Of a DNA stretch of 53,418 bases, positions 35,093-43,828 are shown piece by piece. The notes below the pieces were generated by a model. It searched no databases. It saw only the letters and a program-made list of their open reading frames with translations, and had not been told where the DNA came from. The position numbers and the translations under genes are program-made. This DNA is from an uncultured Lachnospiraceae bacterium (GTDB lineage: Bacteria; Bacillota; Clostridia; Lachnospirales; Lachnospiraceae): positions 1 through 53,418 of the forward strand of contig CADBPM010000041.1 of assembly GCA_902796595.1 (NCBI GenBank). The letters are read 5' to 3'. Position 1 is the first letter of the stretch. Each line of letters starts with the position of its first letter.

Positions 35093-36430
35093 ATGAGCGT
35101 TAAGGTCGAAAACTTAGAGAAGAATATGGTAAAGCTTACCATCGAGTCCGATGCAAAGATCTTAGATGAGGCTATTACCAAGGTTTATAACAAGCAGAAG
35201 AACAGAATTTCTGTACCTGGATTCCGTAAAGGAAAAGCACCTCTTAAGATGATAGAGAAGTTATATGGTGCAGGAGTATTTTTTGAAGATGCTGCAAATG
35301 AGATTATAAATGATACTTATGATGAAGCAAGAAAAGAAAGTAATCTCGAGATTGTATCACAGCCTGAGATAGAAGTAACTCAGATCGAAAGGGGAAAGAA
35401 CTTTATCTACACAGCTACAGTAGCGATAAAGCCTGAAGTTGAACTTGGTGAATACAAGGGCGTTAAGGTTGCAAAGCTTTCATCAGAAGTTTCAGATGAG
35501 GAAATAGATGAAGAGATCAACAATGATCGTGAAAAGAACGCAAGAACAGTTGAAGTAACTGACGGCGAAGCTAAGGAAGATGACAGAGTAACTATCGATT
35601 TCGATGGTTATGTTGATGATAAGCAGTTCAAGGGCGGAAAGTCCGAGAACTATGAGATCACACTTGGTTCAGGCACCTTTATTGGTGATTTCGAACAGCA
35701 GATCGAAGGACACAAGGTTGGTGATGACTTTGATGTCAATGTTACTTTCCCTGAAAAGTATCATGAGAAGAGCCTTGCTGGAAAGCCAGCTGTATTCAAG
35801 GTATCACTCAAGAAGATCACACGTCGTGAACTTCCTGAAGTTGATGATGAATTTGCAGAGGATGTATCAGGCAAGTCAACTGTTGCAGAATACAGAGAAG
35901 ATGTTAAGGCAAGACTTGTAGAGCGCAAGAACAATGCTGCAAAGACTGCTAAGGAAGATGAAGCAATCGATAAGGTTATCGAGAATGCAAAGATGGAAAT
36001 TCCTGAAGCTATGATCAATACTCAGGTAAATCAGCTCTTCCAGGAATTTGCAAACAGACTCAGAACACAGGGTATGAATCCTGATCAGTACTTCCAGTTC
36101 ACAGGACTTGATCCTAAGGCATTCATCGAGAATCTTAAGCCGGAAGCTCTTAAGAGAATACAGGCAAGACTTGTTCTTGAAGCTGTTGCAGATAAGGAAG
36201 GCATCCAGGTTACAGACGAAGACTTCGAAAAGCATGTAAGTGACATGGCTAAGGATTACAATCTTGAAGTTGAGAGACTTAAGAGCATAATCGGCGAAGA
36301 TGAGAAGAAGGCTATGTACAAGGATATCGCAGTTCAGAAGGCAGTTGATATCGTTGCTGAAAATGCAGTTGAAGTTGAGGAAGCTCACAAGCCTGAAAAG
36401 AAGCACAAGAAGGCTGAAGACGCTGAATAA
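35093..36430 (+). CDS. tig: Trigger factor (ribosome-associated peptidyl-prolyl isomerase)
   Basis: This chaperone of about 445 residues binds nascent chains at the ribosome exit. The N-terminal ribosome-binding domain has the signature VPGFRKGKAP, followed by the FKBP-type isomerase domain (about 160-245, with DDRVTIDFDG and FPEKYHEKSLAGKPAVF) and the helical C-terminal chaperone arm, which ends in a Lys/Glu-rich tail. An ATG at 35078 is in frame, but its GGAGG neighbour (35080-35084) is the ribosome binding site of the ATG at 35093, whose product begins MSVKVENLEKNMV as relatives do. clpP and clpX follow, a standard Firmicutes order. Confidence 0.96.
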   Translation: MSVKVENLEKNMVKLTIESDAKILDEAITKVYNKQKNRISVPGFRKGKAPLKMIEKLYGAGVFFEDAANEIINDTYDEARKESNLEIVSQPEIEVTQIERGKNFIYTATVAIKPEVELGEYKGVKVAKLSSEVSDEEIDEEINNDREKNARTVEVTDGEAKEDDRVTIDFDGYVDDKQFKGGKSENYEITLGSGTFIGDFEQQIEGHKVGDDFDVNVTFPEKYHEKSLAGKPAVFKVSLKKITRRELPEVDDEFAEDVSGKSTVAEYREDVKARLVERKNNAAKTAKEDEAIDKVIENAKMEIPEAMINTQVNQLFQEFANRLRTQGMNPDQYFQFTGLDPKAFIENLKPEALKRIQARLVLEAVADKEGIQVTDEDFEKHVSDMAKDYNLEVERLKSIIGEDEKKAMYKDIAVQKAVDIVAENAVEVEEAHKPEKKHKKAEDAE

Positions 36431-36492
36431 TTATAAAGAGTAATAAATGCTTTATAATCACATATATTCGGATATATAAATTTAATAAATTC

Positions 36493-36528
36493 AGAGGAGC
36501 AGGGGCTTGATTTTTCCCCTGCTCCTCT
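36493..36528. terminator. Strong stem-loop between tig and clpP
   Basis: A 13-bp perfect GC-rich stem (AGAGGAGCAGGGG and its complement, 36493-36505 and 36516-36528) encloses a 10-nt T-rich loop. It is followed by GTTAGTATTAT, not a clean T run, so it may be a weak terminator or an mRNA stabiliser. Confidence 0.6.
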
Positions 36529-36655
36529 GTTAGTATTATAAAAGTGTACTGTAAGGCAGGAGGATTTAATGATCTGTCCTGTACGCAGCAATTTATGTGG
36601 AAAATTCCGCGCTGTTTTTATTGGCGTGAACATATAAGGTAAACAGGAGGTTTAT

Positions 36656-37240
36656 ATGAGCGTAATTCCTTATGTTATTGAGCAGACAAGCCGCGGGGAG
36701 CGATCCTACGATATTTATTCAAGACTTCTTGAAGACAGAATAGTATTTCTCGGAGAAGAGGTAACAGATGTTTCAGCCAATCTTGTAGTGGCACAGCTTC
36801 TCTTCCTTGAATCACAGGATCCATCAAAGGATATCCATCTTTATATCAACAGCCCTGGCGGTTCAGTTACTGCAGGTATGGCTATTTACGACACAATGCA
36901 TTATATAAAGTGTGATGTTTCTACTATCTGTATCGGTCTTGCAGCAAGTATGGGGGCTTTCCTTCTTGCAGGCGGTGCCAAGGGCAAGAGATTTGCTCTT
37001 CCAAATTCAGAGATTCTTATTCATCAGCCTTCAGGCGGTGCCAAGGGTCAGGCAACAGATATCAAGATAGTTGCAGATAACATCATTAAGACGCGTAAGA
37101 AGATGAATGAGATTCTTGCTGCCAATACAGGCAGAACTTATGAGGAACTTTGCAGGGATACAGAGCGTGATAATTATATGACTGCCGAGGAGGCTCTTGA
37201 CTATGGTCTTATCGACGAAATCGTTACCGAAAGGAAATAA
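36656..37240 (+). CDS. clpP: ATP-dependent Clp protease proteolytic subunit
   Basis: This 194-residue serine protease forms the tetradecameric chamber of ClpXP and ClpAP-type proteases. The nucleophile is Ser98 in GLAASMGA and the catalytic His is His123 in IHQPSGG; the Asp lies near residue 172. The AGGAGG ribosome binding site is 5 bp before the ATG. clpX follows 8 bp downstream. A propeptide of the long type is not evident. Confidence 0.97.
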   Translation: MSVIPYVIEQTSRGERSYDIYSRLLEDRIVFLGEEVTDVSANLVVAQLLFLESQDPSKDIHLYINSPGGSVTAGMAIYDTMHYIKCDVSTICIGLAASMGAFLLAGGAKGKRFALPNSEILIHQPSGGAKGQATDIKIVADNIIKTRKKMNEILAANTGRTYEELCRDTERDNYMTAEEALDYGLIDEIVTERK

Positions 37241-37248
37241 TAAGAAAG

Positions 37249-38520
37249 ATGGCAAAGACCAAAGATAATACAATCTATCGTTGCTCTTTTTGTGGAAAGA
37301 CACAGGATCAGGTACATAAGCTGATAGCTGGTCCTAATGATGTGTTTATATGCGATGAGTGTATAGATGTCTGCAATGGTATCATAGAAGATGACGAGGA
37401 ATTCGATGCAAAACCGGAGATAAATCTTTTAAAGCCGGAGCAGATCAAGGGATTTCTTGATGACTACGTTATAGGTCAGGAGCAGGCAAAGATCGCACTC
37501 TCTGTTGCAGTATATAATCACTACAAGAGAGTAATGGCAAGTAAGGATCTTGATGTGGACCTTCAGAAGAGTAATATTCTTATGCTTGGTCCAACAGGCT
37601 CAGGTAAGACATATCTTGCCCAGACACTTGCCAGACTTCTCAATGTTCCTTTTGCAATAGCAGATGCAACGACACTTACAGAGGCAGGATATGTAGGAGA
37701 GGATGTTGAAAATATTCTTCTTAAGCTTATCCAGGCCGCTGATTACGATATTCAGGCAGCAGAGCATGGCATAATATATATTGATGAGATAGATAAGATA
37801 ACCAAAAAATCAGAAAATCTCTCTATAACAAGGGATGTTTCGGGTGAAGGCGTACAGCAATCACTTCTTAAGATCCTTGAAGGTACTGTTGCCAGTGTTC
37901 CGCCTCAGGGCGGACGTAAGCATCCTCATCAGGAGCTTATCCAGATTGACACGACAAATATCTTATTTATCTGCGGCGGTGCATTCGACAGCCTTGATAA
38001 GATAATCGAGAATCGTATCGGTCAGAAGAATATAGGTTTTGGCGGAAAGCTTGAAGCAGAAAGTAAGAAGGATATATCCAGTCTTCTTCATCAGGTTACT
38101 TCAGAAGACCTTGTAAAGTTCGGTCTTATACCTGAGTTTATAGGACGTGTTCCGGTTACTGTTACTTTGGATCTTCTTACAGAAAAGGATCTTGTAAGAA
38201 TTCTTACAGAGCCGAAGAATGCCCTTGTCAAGCAGTATGAAAAGCTCTTTGATCTTGATGGAGTAGAGCTAGAATTTGACGAAGATGCTGTTCTTGAGAT
38301 CGCAAAGCAGGCAGAAATGAAGAAAACAGGTGCCAGAGGACTTCGTGCTATTATGGAGAATTCTCTTATGGAGACCATGTATAAGGCACCAAGCAATCCT
38401 GAATTAAAGAAGGTTGAAATAAGTGCTGCTGTTATCAGAGGCGAAGAAAAGCCTAATATGATAACTGGTGAAGAAACCAAAAAATTAACTCGCAAAAAGA
38501 AAAAGGATGAAAGCGCTTGA
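37249..38520 (+). CDS. clpX: ClpX ATPase subunit of ClpXP
   Basis: This 423-residue AAA+ unfoldase feeds substrates to ClpP. The N-terminal zinc-binding domain uses Cys12, Cys15, Cys35 and Cys38. Walker A is GPTGSGKT (114-121), Walker B is in IIYIDEIDK, and the IGF-type ClpP-docking loop is visible as IGFGG. The C-terminal KKKKDESA tail is short and basic. The gene is 8 bp after clpP with a weak ribosome binding site (AAGAAAG), so it is probably translated with clpP. Its TGA stop overlaps a palindrome. Confidence 0.97.
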   Translation: MAKTKDNTIYRCSFCGKTQDQVHKLIAGPNDVFICDECIDVCNGIIEDDEEFDAKPEINLLKPEQIKGFLDDYVIGQEQAKIALSVAVYNHYKRVMASKDLDVDLQKSNILMLGPTGSGKTYLAQTLARLLNVPFAIADATTLTEAGYVGEDVENILLKLIQAADYDIQAAEHGIIYIDEIDKITKKSENLSITRDVSGEGVQQSLLKILEGTVASVPPQGGRKHPHQELIQIDTTNILFICGGAFDSLDKIIENRIGQKNIGFGGKLEAESKKDISSLLHQVTSEDLVKFGLIPEFIGRVPVTVTLDLLTEKDLVRILTEPKNALVKQYEKLFDLDGVELEFDEDAVLEIAKQAEMKKTGARGLRAIMENSLMETMYKAPSNPELKKVEISAAVIRGEEKPNMITGEETKKLTRKKKKDESA

Positions 38521-38543
38521 GACATCGCCATAGGTGATGTCTC
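38519..38543. repeat. GAGACATC-type palindrome overlapping the clpX stop codon
   Basis: Arms GAGACATCGCC (38519-38529) and GGTGATGTCTC (38533-38543) pair fully with one G-T pair around ATA. The first two bases of the palindrome are the last two of the TGA stop. Confidence 0.75.
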
Positions 38544-38581
38544 GCAGCCCCGTGCCATTATTTTGGCATGGTATCCTTTAC

Positions 38582-38610
38582 AAAAGCCCCCTGAAAACAG
38601 GGGGCTTTTT
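38582..38610 (+). terminator. Intrinsic terminator after clpX
   Basis: A 12-bp perfect stem (AAAAGCCCCCTG and its complement, loop AAAA) ends in TTTTT. It lies upstream of the rarA start, which shows that rarA is separate from the clp operon. Confidence 0.93.
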
Positions 38611-38631
38611 AAGATAAGTATGGAGGGACTG

Positions 38632-39954
38632 ATGCAGCAGATTACTTTTGGAGATCTGGTTGGGAACAGAACTGTAACACCTCTTGCAGACAGACTTCGC
38701 CCCGAAGATCTTTCTGAATTTGCAGGGCAGGAACATCTTATAGGAAAAGGGAAACTTTTAAGACGACTTATAGAGAATGATCAGATCTCATCAATGATCT
38801 TCTGGGGACCGCCGGGAGTAGGCAAGACAACTCTTGCATCCATAATCGCAGGCAAAACAAAATCTCGTTTTGTAAATTTTTCTGCGGTTACAAGCGGCAT
38901 TAAAGAAATAAAAGAAGTTATGGCACAGGCGGAAGAAACAAGAAGATCGGGAATGAGAACGGTTCTTTTTGTAGACGAGATCCATCGTTTCAACAAGGCT
39001 CAGCAGGATGCCTTTCTTCCCTATGTGGAAAGAGGAAGCATTATCCTTATTGGAGCAACTACAGAAAATCCATCATTTGAAATTAATGCAGCTTTATTAT
39101 CAAGATGCCGCGTTTTTGTTTTGAAAGAACTTCAAACTACTGATGTAGAAAAACTGTTACACAGAGCCTTAAAAGATAAAAGAGGATTTGGATATCTTAA
39201 TGTTGAAATTTCTGATGATCTTGTACATTCAATTGCTGAATTTTCAAACGGAGATGCAAGGAATGCCCTGAATGTTCTGGAAATGGCTGTCAATAACGGG
39301 GACATAACTCCGGATAAGACCATTGTAACAAAAGATATCGTAGAACAATGTACGAGTAGAAAATCATTGCTATACGACAAGCGTGGTGAAGAACACTATA
39401 ACCTTATCTCTGCCTTGCATAAATCAATGCGAAATTCTGATCCGGATGCTGCAATATATTGGCTTGCCAGGATGTTAGAGGCGGGGGAGGACCCCTTATA
39501 TGTGGCAAGAAGAGTTATCAGATTTTCAAGTGAGGATGTAGGACTTGCAGACCCTCATGCACTTCCTTTGGCTGTAGCCGCCTATGAAGCCTGTCACGAT
39601 ATCGGAATGCCTGAATGTAATGTTGTTCTTGCAGAAGCGGTTACATATATGGCTATGGCACCAAAGTCAAATGCTATGGAGGCAGGATATCTTAAGGCTA
39701 AGGCAGATGCTGAGGAATCCTTTGCAGAACCGGTACCGCTTCACATAAGGAATGCTCCGACCGCTCTCATGAAGGATCTCGATTATGGAAAAGGCTATCA
39801 ATACGCGCATGATTATGTGGAAAAGGTGACAAAAATGACCTGTCTGCCGGATGCTTTGGCGGGAAAACATTATTATGAGCCTTACGGAATGGGTGAGGAG
39901 GCACATTTTAAAGAAAGACTGGAGGAACTTAGAAAATTTAAAGGGCAGGAATAG
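38632..39954 (+). CDS. rarA: Replication-associated recombination protein A (RarA/MgsA AAA+ ATPase)
   Basis: This protein of about 440 residues acts at stalled replication forks. The AAA+ module has Walker A GPPGVGKT and Walker B LFVDEIHRF, sensor 1 GATTENPSFE, then the RarA tetramerisation domain (MLEAGEDPLYVARR and EAVTYMAMAPKSNA). The frame is open from 38563, but a terminator at 38582-38610 lies in that stretch and GGAGGG at 38622-38627 serves the ATG at 38632. An ATG at 38620 lacks a ribosome binding site. Confidence 0.92.
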   Translation: MQQITFGDLVGNRTVTPLADRLRPEDLSEFAGQEHLIGKGKLLRRLIENDQISSMIFWGPPGVGKTTLASIIAGKTKSRFVNFSAVTSGIKEIKEVMAQAEETRRSGMRTVLFVDEIHRFNKAQQDAFLPYVERGSIILIGATTENPSFEINAALLSRCRVFVLKELQTTDVEKLLHRALKDKRGFGYLNVEISDDLVHSIAEFSNGDARNALNVLEMAVNNGDITPDKTIVTKDIVEQCTSRKSLLYDKRGEEHYNLISALHKSMRNSDPDAAIYWLARMLEAGEDPLYVARRVIRFSSEDVGLADPHALPLAVAAYEACHDIGMPECNVVLAEAVTYMAMAPKSNAMEAGYLKAKADAEESFAEPVPLHIRNAPTALMKDLDYGKGYQYAHDYVEKVTKMTCLPDALAGKHYYEPYGMGEEAHFKERLEELRKFKGQE

Positions 39955-40104
39955 TGCCTCAACAAAGCGGAAGTGCATCAGGGTTACTTACTCTATAATA
40001 TTACTGTAAAAAACGAAATGAAATTGTAACAAATTTTAAAGACAAGAATCCCTATTTTATGCGATTTTCAGAAACTTACTTAAGATAATTTTATATTTCG
40101 TGGA

Positions 40105-40118
40105 TGAAAGCGCTTGCA
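40105..40118 (+). promoter_or_regulatory. Catabolite-responsive element (cre)
   Basis: TGAAAGCGCTTGCA matches the CcpA consensus TGWAARCGYTWNCW at all 14 positions. It overlaps the -35 box of the promoter at 40114-40142, so CcpA should repress the SleB-type gene when a preferred sugar is available. Confidence 0.8.
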
Positions 40119-40142
40119 ATATCTCTTATCTTATGGTAATAT
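40114..40142 (+). promoter_or_regulatory. Predicted promoter of the SleB-type hydrolase gene
   Basis: A TTGCAA -35 (40114-40119), a 17-bp spacer and a TAATAT -10 (40137-40142) lie 86 bp before the start codon and overlap the cre site. Confidence 0.65.
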
Positions 40143-40163
40143 CATTACGGAAATGTTACATAA

Positions 40164-40208
40164 TTGTTAATCACATTACTGGGCGAAGTTCGGTAATACA
40201 ATTAACAA
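40164..40208. promoter_or_regulatory. Long interrupted palindrome in the leader of the SleB-type gene
   Basis: An outer 8-bp perfect inverted repeat (TTGTTAAT at 40164-40171, ATTAACAA at 40201-40208) encloses a symmetrical 3-nt mismatch and an inner hairpin (ATTACTGGG and TTCGGTAAT around CGAAG, 40175-40197). It ends about 10 bp before the ribosome binding site, so it could act as an RNA structure or a protein operator. Confidence 0.6.
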
Positions 40209-40227
40209 TCACAGATATGGAGATATG

Positions 40228-41007
40228 ATGAAAAACAGGATTACTATATTTGCACTTGCCCTTATTACAGCAGCTTCATTTACAGTAAACCCGATAAATG
40301 CAAGAGCAGCTGAAACTACAGATACAGCTGCTTTCACAACAGAAACAAGCAAGGAAGAGGGTGCGGCAGATGGTGTCAGCAATACAGATGCCACAGAAGA
40401 ACTTGAACCTGATACTAATGAAGATTCAGATATCAAAGAACCATCTGATGACACACTCACAGAAGAAGATACGGCAGATGTAGAGATCGGAGAAACCGAC
40501 TCTGATGAAGAAGAGCCGGAAGAGAAAGCAAAGAAAGAAAAAAAAGAAGAAAAGAAGAGTTCTGAAAAGAAGAACGAGAAGAAGGAAGAAAAGACAGAGA
40601 AGAAGTCAAAGAAGAATTACTCAAGTGCAGATGTAAAGCTTCTTGCCTGTCTTATTTATACAGAGGCCGGTAATCAGTCATATAAGGGTAAGCTTGCTGT
40701 CGGTAATGTGGTAGTTAACAGGATAAAAAGCTCCGCTTTCCCTAATACAATGAAAAAAGTTATTTATCAGCCATATCAGTTTGGTGTATGTGGCAATCAC
40801 AGACTGGCTGAAGCTCTTAATTCTTACAGCAGACATTGGGGAGTAGGAGACAGTGTTTTCAATTCATGCGTCAAGGCTGCCAAGCAGGCACTTGAAGGAA
40901 ACAGTGCCACAGGAACTTCTTACTATTTCTTCTGCCGCTATTCTACAATCCTTGCAAAGAACCGTCCAAATGGTGTCAAGATAGGTGCTCATTATTTTTA
41001 TAAATAA
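40228..41007 (+). CDS. Secreted cell-wall hydrolase, SleB/CwlJ type (Hydrolase_2)
   Basis: This protein of about 259 residues has a signal peptide (about 1-27, ending ARA before AETT), an acidic then Lys/Glu-rich linker (about 30-130), and a C-terminal Hydrolase_2 domain with the catalytic Glu146 in IYTEAG and the motif AVGNVVVNRI. Such domains act as lytic transglycosylases on peptidoglycan; in spore-formers some act on spore cortex, but nothing here proves sporulation. ATG codons at 40225 and 40228 are both in frame; GGAG at 40219-40222 is better spaced for the second. Expression should be under cre control. Confidence 0.88.
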   Translation: MKNRITIFALALITAASFTVNPINARAAETTDTAAFTTETSKEEGAADGVSNTDATEELEPDTNEDSDIKEPSDDTLTEEDTADVEIGETDSDEEEPEEKAKKEKKEEKKSSEKKNEKKEEKTEKKSKKNYSSADVKLLACLIYTEAGNQSYKGKLAVGNVVVNRIKSSAFPNTMKKVIYQPYQFGVCGNHRLAEALNSYSRHWGVGDSVFNSCVKAAKQALEGNSATGTSYYFFCRYSTILAKNRPNGVKIGAHYFYK

Positions 41008-41012
41008 AGATT

Positions 41013-41043
41013 AAAAAGACAGTCGAAAGCGGCTGTCTTTTTT
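41013..41043 (+). terminator. Intrinsic terminator after the SleB-type gene
   Basis: A 13-bp stem (AAAAAGACAGTCG with its complement, one T-G pair, loop AAAG) ends in a T run. Confidence 0.9.
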
Positions 41044-41066
41044 CTATGTGCGTCCGGCGGCGGTGG

Positions 41067-41095
41067 TTGAAAGAAAAAAATGTCTATGATATAAT
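41067..41095 (+). promoter_or_regulatory. Predicted sigma-A promoter of the glutaminyl-tRNA synthetase gene
   Basis: A TTGAAA -35 (41067-41072), a 17-bp spacer and a perfect TATAAT (41090-41095). The leader that follows holds a short hairpin (GTCCC and GGGAC) but no T-box features. Confidence 0.82.
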
Positions 41096-41186
41096 AAATT
41101 GTTACAAGGGCTGTCAGATTATGCCCGTCCCGTTTAAGGGACATTAAAAAGTACGCTAAGTACAATGTTTTGGAGGATCGCTTCCC

Positions 41187-42863
41187 ATGGAAGAGAATAG
41201 GACAGAAAATACAAGCAGGAATTTTATTGAGGATGAGATCGACAAGGATCTCGCTTCTGGCAGATATTCAGAAGTTATCACAAGATTTCCACCGGAACCG
41301 AATGGTTATCTTCATATAGGCCACGCCAAATCTATTATCTTAAACTCGGGTCTTGCCCAAAAATATGGCGGACATTTTCATTTAAGATTTGATGATACCA
41401 ATCCTATGAAGGAAAAGAGTGAATTCGTTGCAGCCATCAAGAAGGATGTTGAATGGCTTGGAGGCGATTTCGAGGATAAGGTATATTTTGCATCAGATTA
41501 TTTCGATATAATGTATGATGCGGCTCTGAAGCTTATTAACAAGGGACTTGCTTATGTAGATGACCTTTCAGCTGACGAGATCCGTGAATACAGAGGTACG
41601 CTTACAGAACCAGGTAAAAATTCACCATACAGGGATAGAACGATTGAAGAAAATCTTGATCTTTTTACCCGTATGAAAAATGGTGAATTTGAAGATGGTA
41701 CAAGGGTTCTCAGAGCTAAGATCGATATGGCAAGTCCTAATATGAATATGCGTGACCCTGTAATCTACAGGATTGCTCACCTTGAACATCATAATACAGG
41801 TTCAAAATGGTGCATCTATCCTATGTACGATTTTGCACATCCTATAGAGGATGCAACAGAGAATATTACACACTCTATATGTACTTTGGAATTTGAGGAT
41901 CACAGACCTTTATATGACTGGGTTGTAAATAACCTTGATTATTCTCATCCACCAAGACAGATTGAATTTGCAAAGCTTTATCTTAAAAATGTTGTTACAG
42001 GAAAGCGTTATATCAAGAGACTTGTAGACAATGGTACTGTAGATGGCTGGGACGATCCAAGACTTGTTACTATTGCAGCTCTTCGCCGCAGAGGATTTAC
42101 ACCAGAGTCTATCAGAATGTTTATGGAGCTTTCAGGTGTTACCAAGGCAAATTCAACATCAGACTATGCCATGCTTGAATATTGTTTAAGAGAAGACCTT
42201 AAACTTAAGAAAAAGAGAGTGATGGCGGTTTTAGACCCTGTAAAGCTTATTATAACCAACTACCCTGAGGGAGAAGTTGAGTATCTTGATGCAGACAACA
42301 ACCTTGAAAATCCGGAGCTTGGCAGCAGAAAGCTTCCGTTCACAAGAGAACTTTACATCGAGAGAAGCGACTTTATGATTGAACCTCCAAAGAAGTATTA
42401 CAGGCTGTTCCCTGACAACGAAGTAAGACTTATGAATGCTTATTTTGTTAAATGTACAGGGTACAAGATTGATGAAGAGGGAAATGTAACAGAGGTTTAT
42501 GCTACATACGACCCTGAGACAAAGAGTGGTTCCGGTTTTACAGGCCGCAAGGTAAAGGGTACTATCCATTGGGTATCTGCAAGTCATGCAGTGCCATGTG
42601 AGGTAAGACTTTACGAAAACATTGTAGATGAAGAAAAAGGCGTCTATGATGAAGAAGGAAATGTAAATGTAAATCCAAATTCACTTACAGTTCTTAAAAA
42701 CTGCTTTATAGAAGAAAGTCTCAAAGGCACAGATACAATTGAGCAGTATCAGTTTGTAAGAAACGGATTCTTCTGCCTTGACAGCAAGGATTCAAAGCCT
42801 GAAATGCCTGTATTCAATAGGATCGTTTCACTTAAGAGTTCTTACAGACCGGATAAAAAGTAA
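41187..42863 (+). CDS. glnS: Glutaminyl-tRNA synthetase
   Basis: This 558-residue class I enzyme attaches glutamine to tRNA-Gln, the gene of which is also in the window. The class I HIGH motif is in [12 protein letters not shown] near residue 47. The region that holds the KMSKS-like loop in E. coli (VMSKRKL) reads [11 protein letters not shown] here, near residues 270-280, so the loop is altered while the following DGWDDPR is kept. The C-terminal anticodon-binding beta-barrels are present by length. The protein lacks an amidotransferase-like extension. TTGGAGG before the ATG is the ribosome binding site. GlnRS in Firmicutes is mostly limited to certain clostridial groups. Confidence 0.93.
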   Translation: MEENRTENTSRNFIEDEIDKDLASGRYSEVITRFPPEPNGYLHIGHAKSIILNSGLAQKYGGHFHLRFDDTNPMKEKSEFVAAIKKDVEWLGGDFEDKVYFASDYFDIMYDAALKLINKGLAYVDDLSADEIREYRGTLTEPGKNSPYRDRTIEENLDLFTRMKNGEFEDGTRVLRAKIDMASPNMNMRDPVIYRIAHLEHHNTGSKWCIYPMYDFAHPIEDATENITHSICTLEFEDHRPLYDWVVNNLDYSHPPRQIEFAKLYLKNVVTGKRYIKRLVDNGTVDGWDDPRLVTIAALRRRGFTPESIRMFMELSGVTKANSTSDYAMLEYCLREDLKLKKKRVMAVLDPVKLIITNYPEGEVEYLDADNNLENPELGSRKLPFTRELYIERSDFMIEPPKKYYRLFPDNEVRLMNAYFVKCTGYKIDEEGNVTEVYATYDPETKSGSGFTGRKVKGTIHWVSASHAVPCEVRLYENIVDEEKGVYDEEGNVNVNPNSLTVLKNCFIEESLKGTDTIEQYQFVRNGFFCLDSKDSKPEMPVFNRIVSLKSSYRPDKK

Positions 42864-42895
42864 GCATACATACTAACCAACAGCAGGAGGAAAAA

Positions 42896-43750
42896 ATGGC
42901 TAATCTTTTTTCAGGACTTGAAAAATTAGGGTTTGGAAATCTTAACGATGTTCAGTTATTTGAGGAATCAGCTGAAAAGAAGGCTGATGGAAGTGCTCAA
43001 AAGCAGGAAGAGGTTCATAAGGTATCAGAGAGTGATATGCTTTTTGACAAGAGTTATACCTGTCCTGTCTGCAACAATGAGTTTAAGACAAAGGCTGTCA
43101 GAGCAGGAAGAACAAAGCTTGATCACATGGATTCTGACCTGAGACCTGTCTATACACCTGGCGACACTACAAAATACAGTGCTATTGTATGCCCAAAGTG
43201 TGGTTATGCAGCGCTCGACAAGTATTACAATACTATATCAGTAAGGCAGGAAAGAGCAGTCAAGGATAACATAACACCTAAGTTTCAGGGCCTTAAAGAG
43301 ACTGGTGATTTTTATACCTATGATGATGCGATCGAAAGATTCCAGCTTGTGCTTCTTACAACAATAGTGAAAGGTGCCCGCAATTCCGAGAAGGCTTATG
43401 TGTGCCTTAAGCTTGCATGGCTTGTAAGAGGAAAGAGAGAAGAGCTCGATCCTAAGGCTCCGGATTTCGAAGCAAAGAGAAAAGAGCTTGCTATTGAAGA
43501 ATATCAGTATCTTGAGAACGCTTATGAGGGCTTCTCAAAGGCTATGAGCAGTGAGAACTTTCCTATAGCAGGTATGGATGAAAATACACTGTCACTTGTA
43601 CTTGGTGCTACAGCAGCAAATCTTGGCAAGAAGGATGAAGCTTCAAGATGGCTTACAAGTGTAATAACATCAAGGATTGCTAAGGAAAACATTAAGGATA
43701 GGGCAAGAAATATCCGCGATGAGATTTTAGGAAAGACTCCACAGGCATAA
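42896..43750 (+). CDS. DUF2225 family zinc-ribbon protein
   Basis: This 284-residue cytoplasmic protein has two CxxC pairs, CPVCNNEF near residue 56 and CPKCGYAA near residue 99, which should bind one zinc. The rest is helical and TPR-like (about 140-280, with YVCLKLAWLVRG and ATAANLGKKDEASRW). DUF2225 proteins have no assigned function. AGGAGG lies 6 bp before the ATG. It is flanked by the glnS gene and a strong stem-loop, so it may be cotranscribed with glnS. Confidence 0.85.
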   Translation: MANLFSGLEKLGFGNLNDVQLFEESAEKKADGSAQKQEEVHKVSESDMLFDKSYTCPVCNNEFKTKAVRAGRTKLDHMDSDLRPVYTPGDTTKYSAIVCPKCGYAALDKYYNTISVRQERAVKDNITPKFQGLKETGDFYTYDDAIERFQLVLLTTIVKGARNSEKAYVCLKLAWLVRGKREELDPKAPDFEAKRKELAIEEYQYLENAYEGFSKAMSSENFPIAGMDENTLSLVLGATAANLGKKDEASRWLTSVITSRIAKENIKDRARNIRDEILGKTPQA

Positions 43751-43768
43751 GTTATAGTGATGTAATAA

Positions 43769-43804
43769 AATTCCTGAGGCAGTGCTTGCACTGTCTCAGG
43801 AATT
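43769..43804 (+). terminator. Probable terminator after the DUF2225 gene
   Basis: A 16-bp stem with one G-T pair (43769-43784 with 43789-43804, loop CTTG) is followed by ATTATT. The stem is strong but the T run is poor. Confidence 0.7.
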
Positions 43805-43828
43805 ATTATTGAGAGAAAGAGTGAATTT

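Noticed and set aside
35876..36406. 176-codon antisense frame within tig
   Set aside because: It is a shadow of a strongly supported gene; the translation is Leu/Cys/Ser-rich and without recognisable motif.
38505..38518. Second cre-like sequence at the end of clpX
   Set aside because: TGAAAGCGCTTGAG fits the cre consensus except at its end, lies inside the coding end of clpX, and has no promoter next to it.
40143..40227. c-di-AMP (ydaO) riboswitch before the SleB-type gene
   Set aside because: The leader is too short and lacks the GC-rich conserved core of that class; only a simple interrupted palindrome is seen.
41096..41186. T-box leader for glutaminyl-tRNA synthetase
   Set aside because: The leader is short and lacks the conserved T-box sequence and antiterminator; it has only one small hairpin. 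The leader of the glycyl-tRNA synthetase gene also lacks these features.
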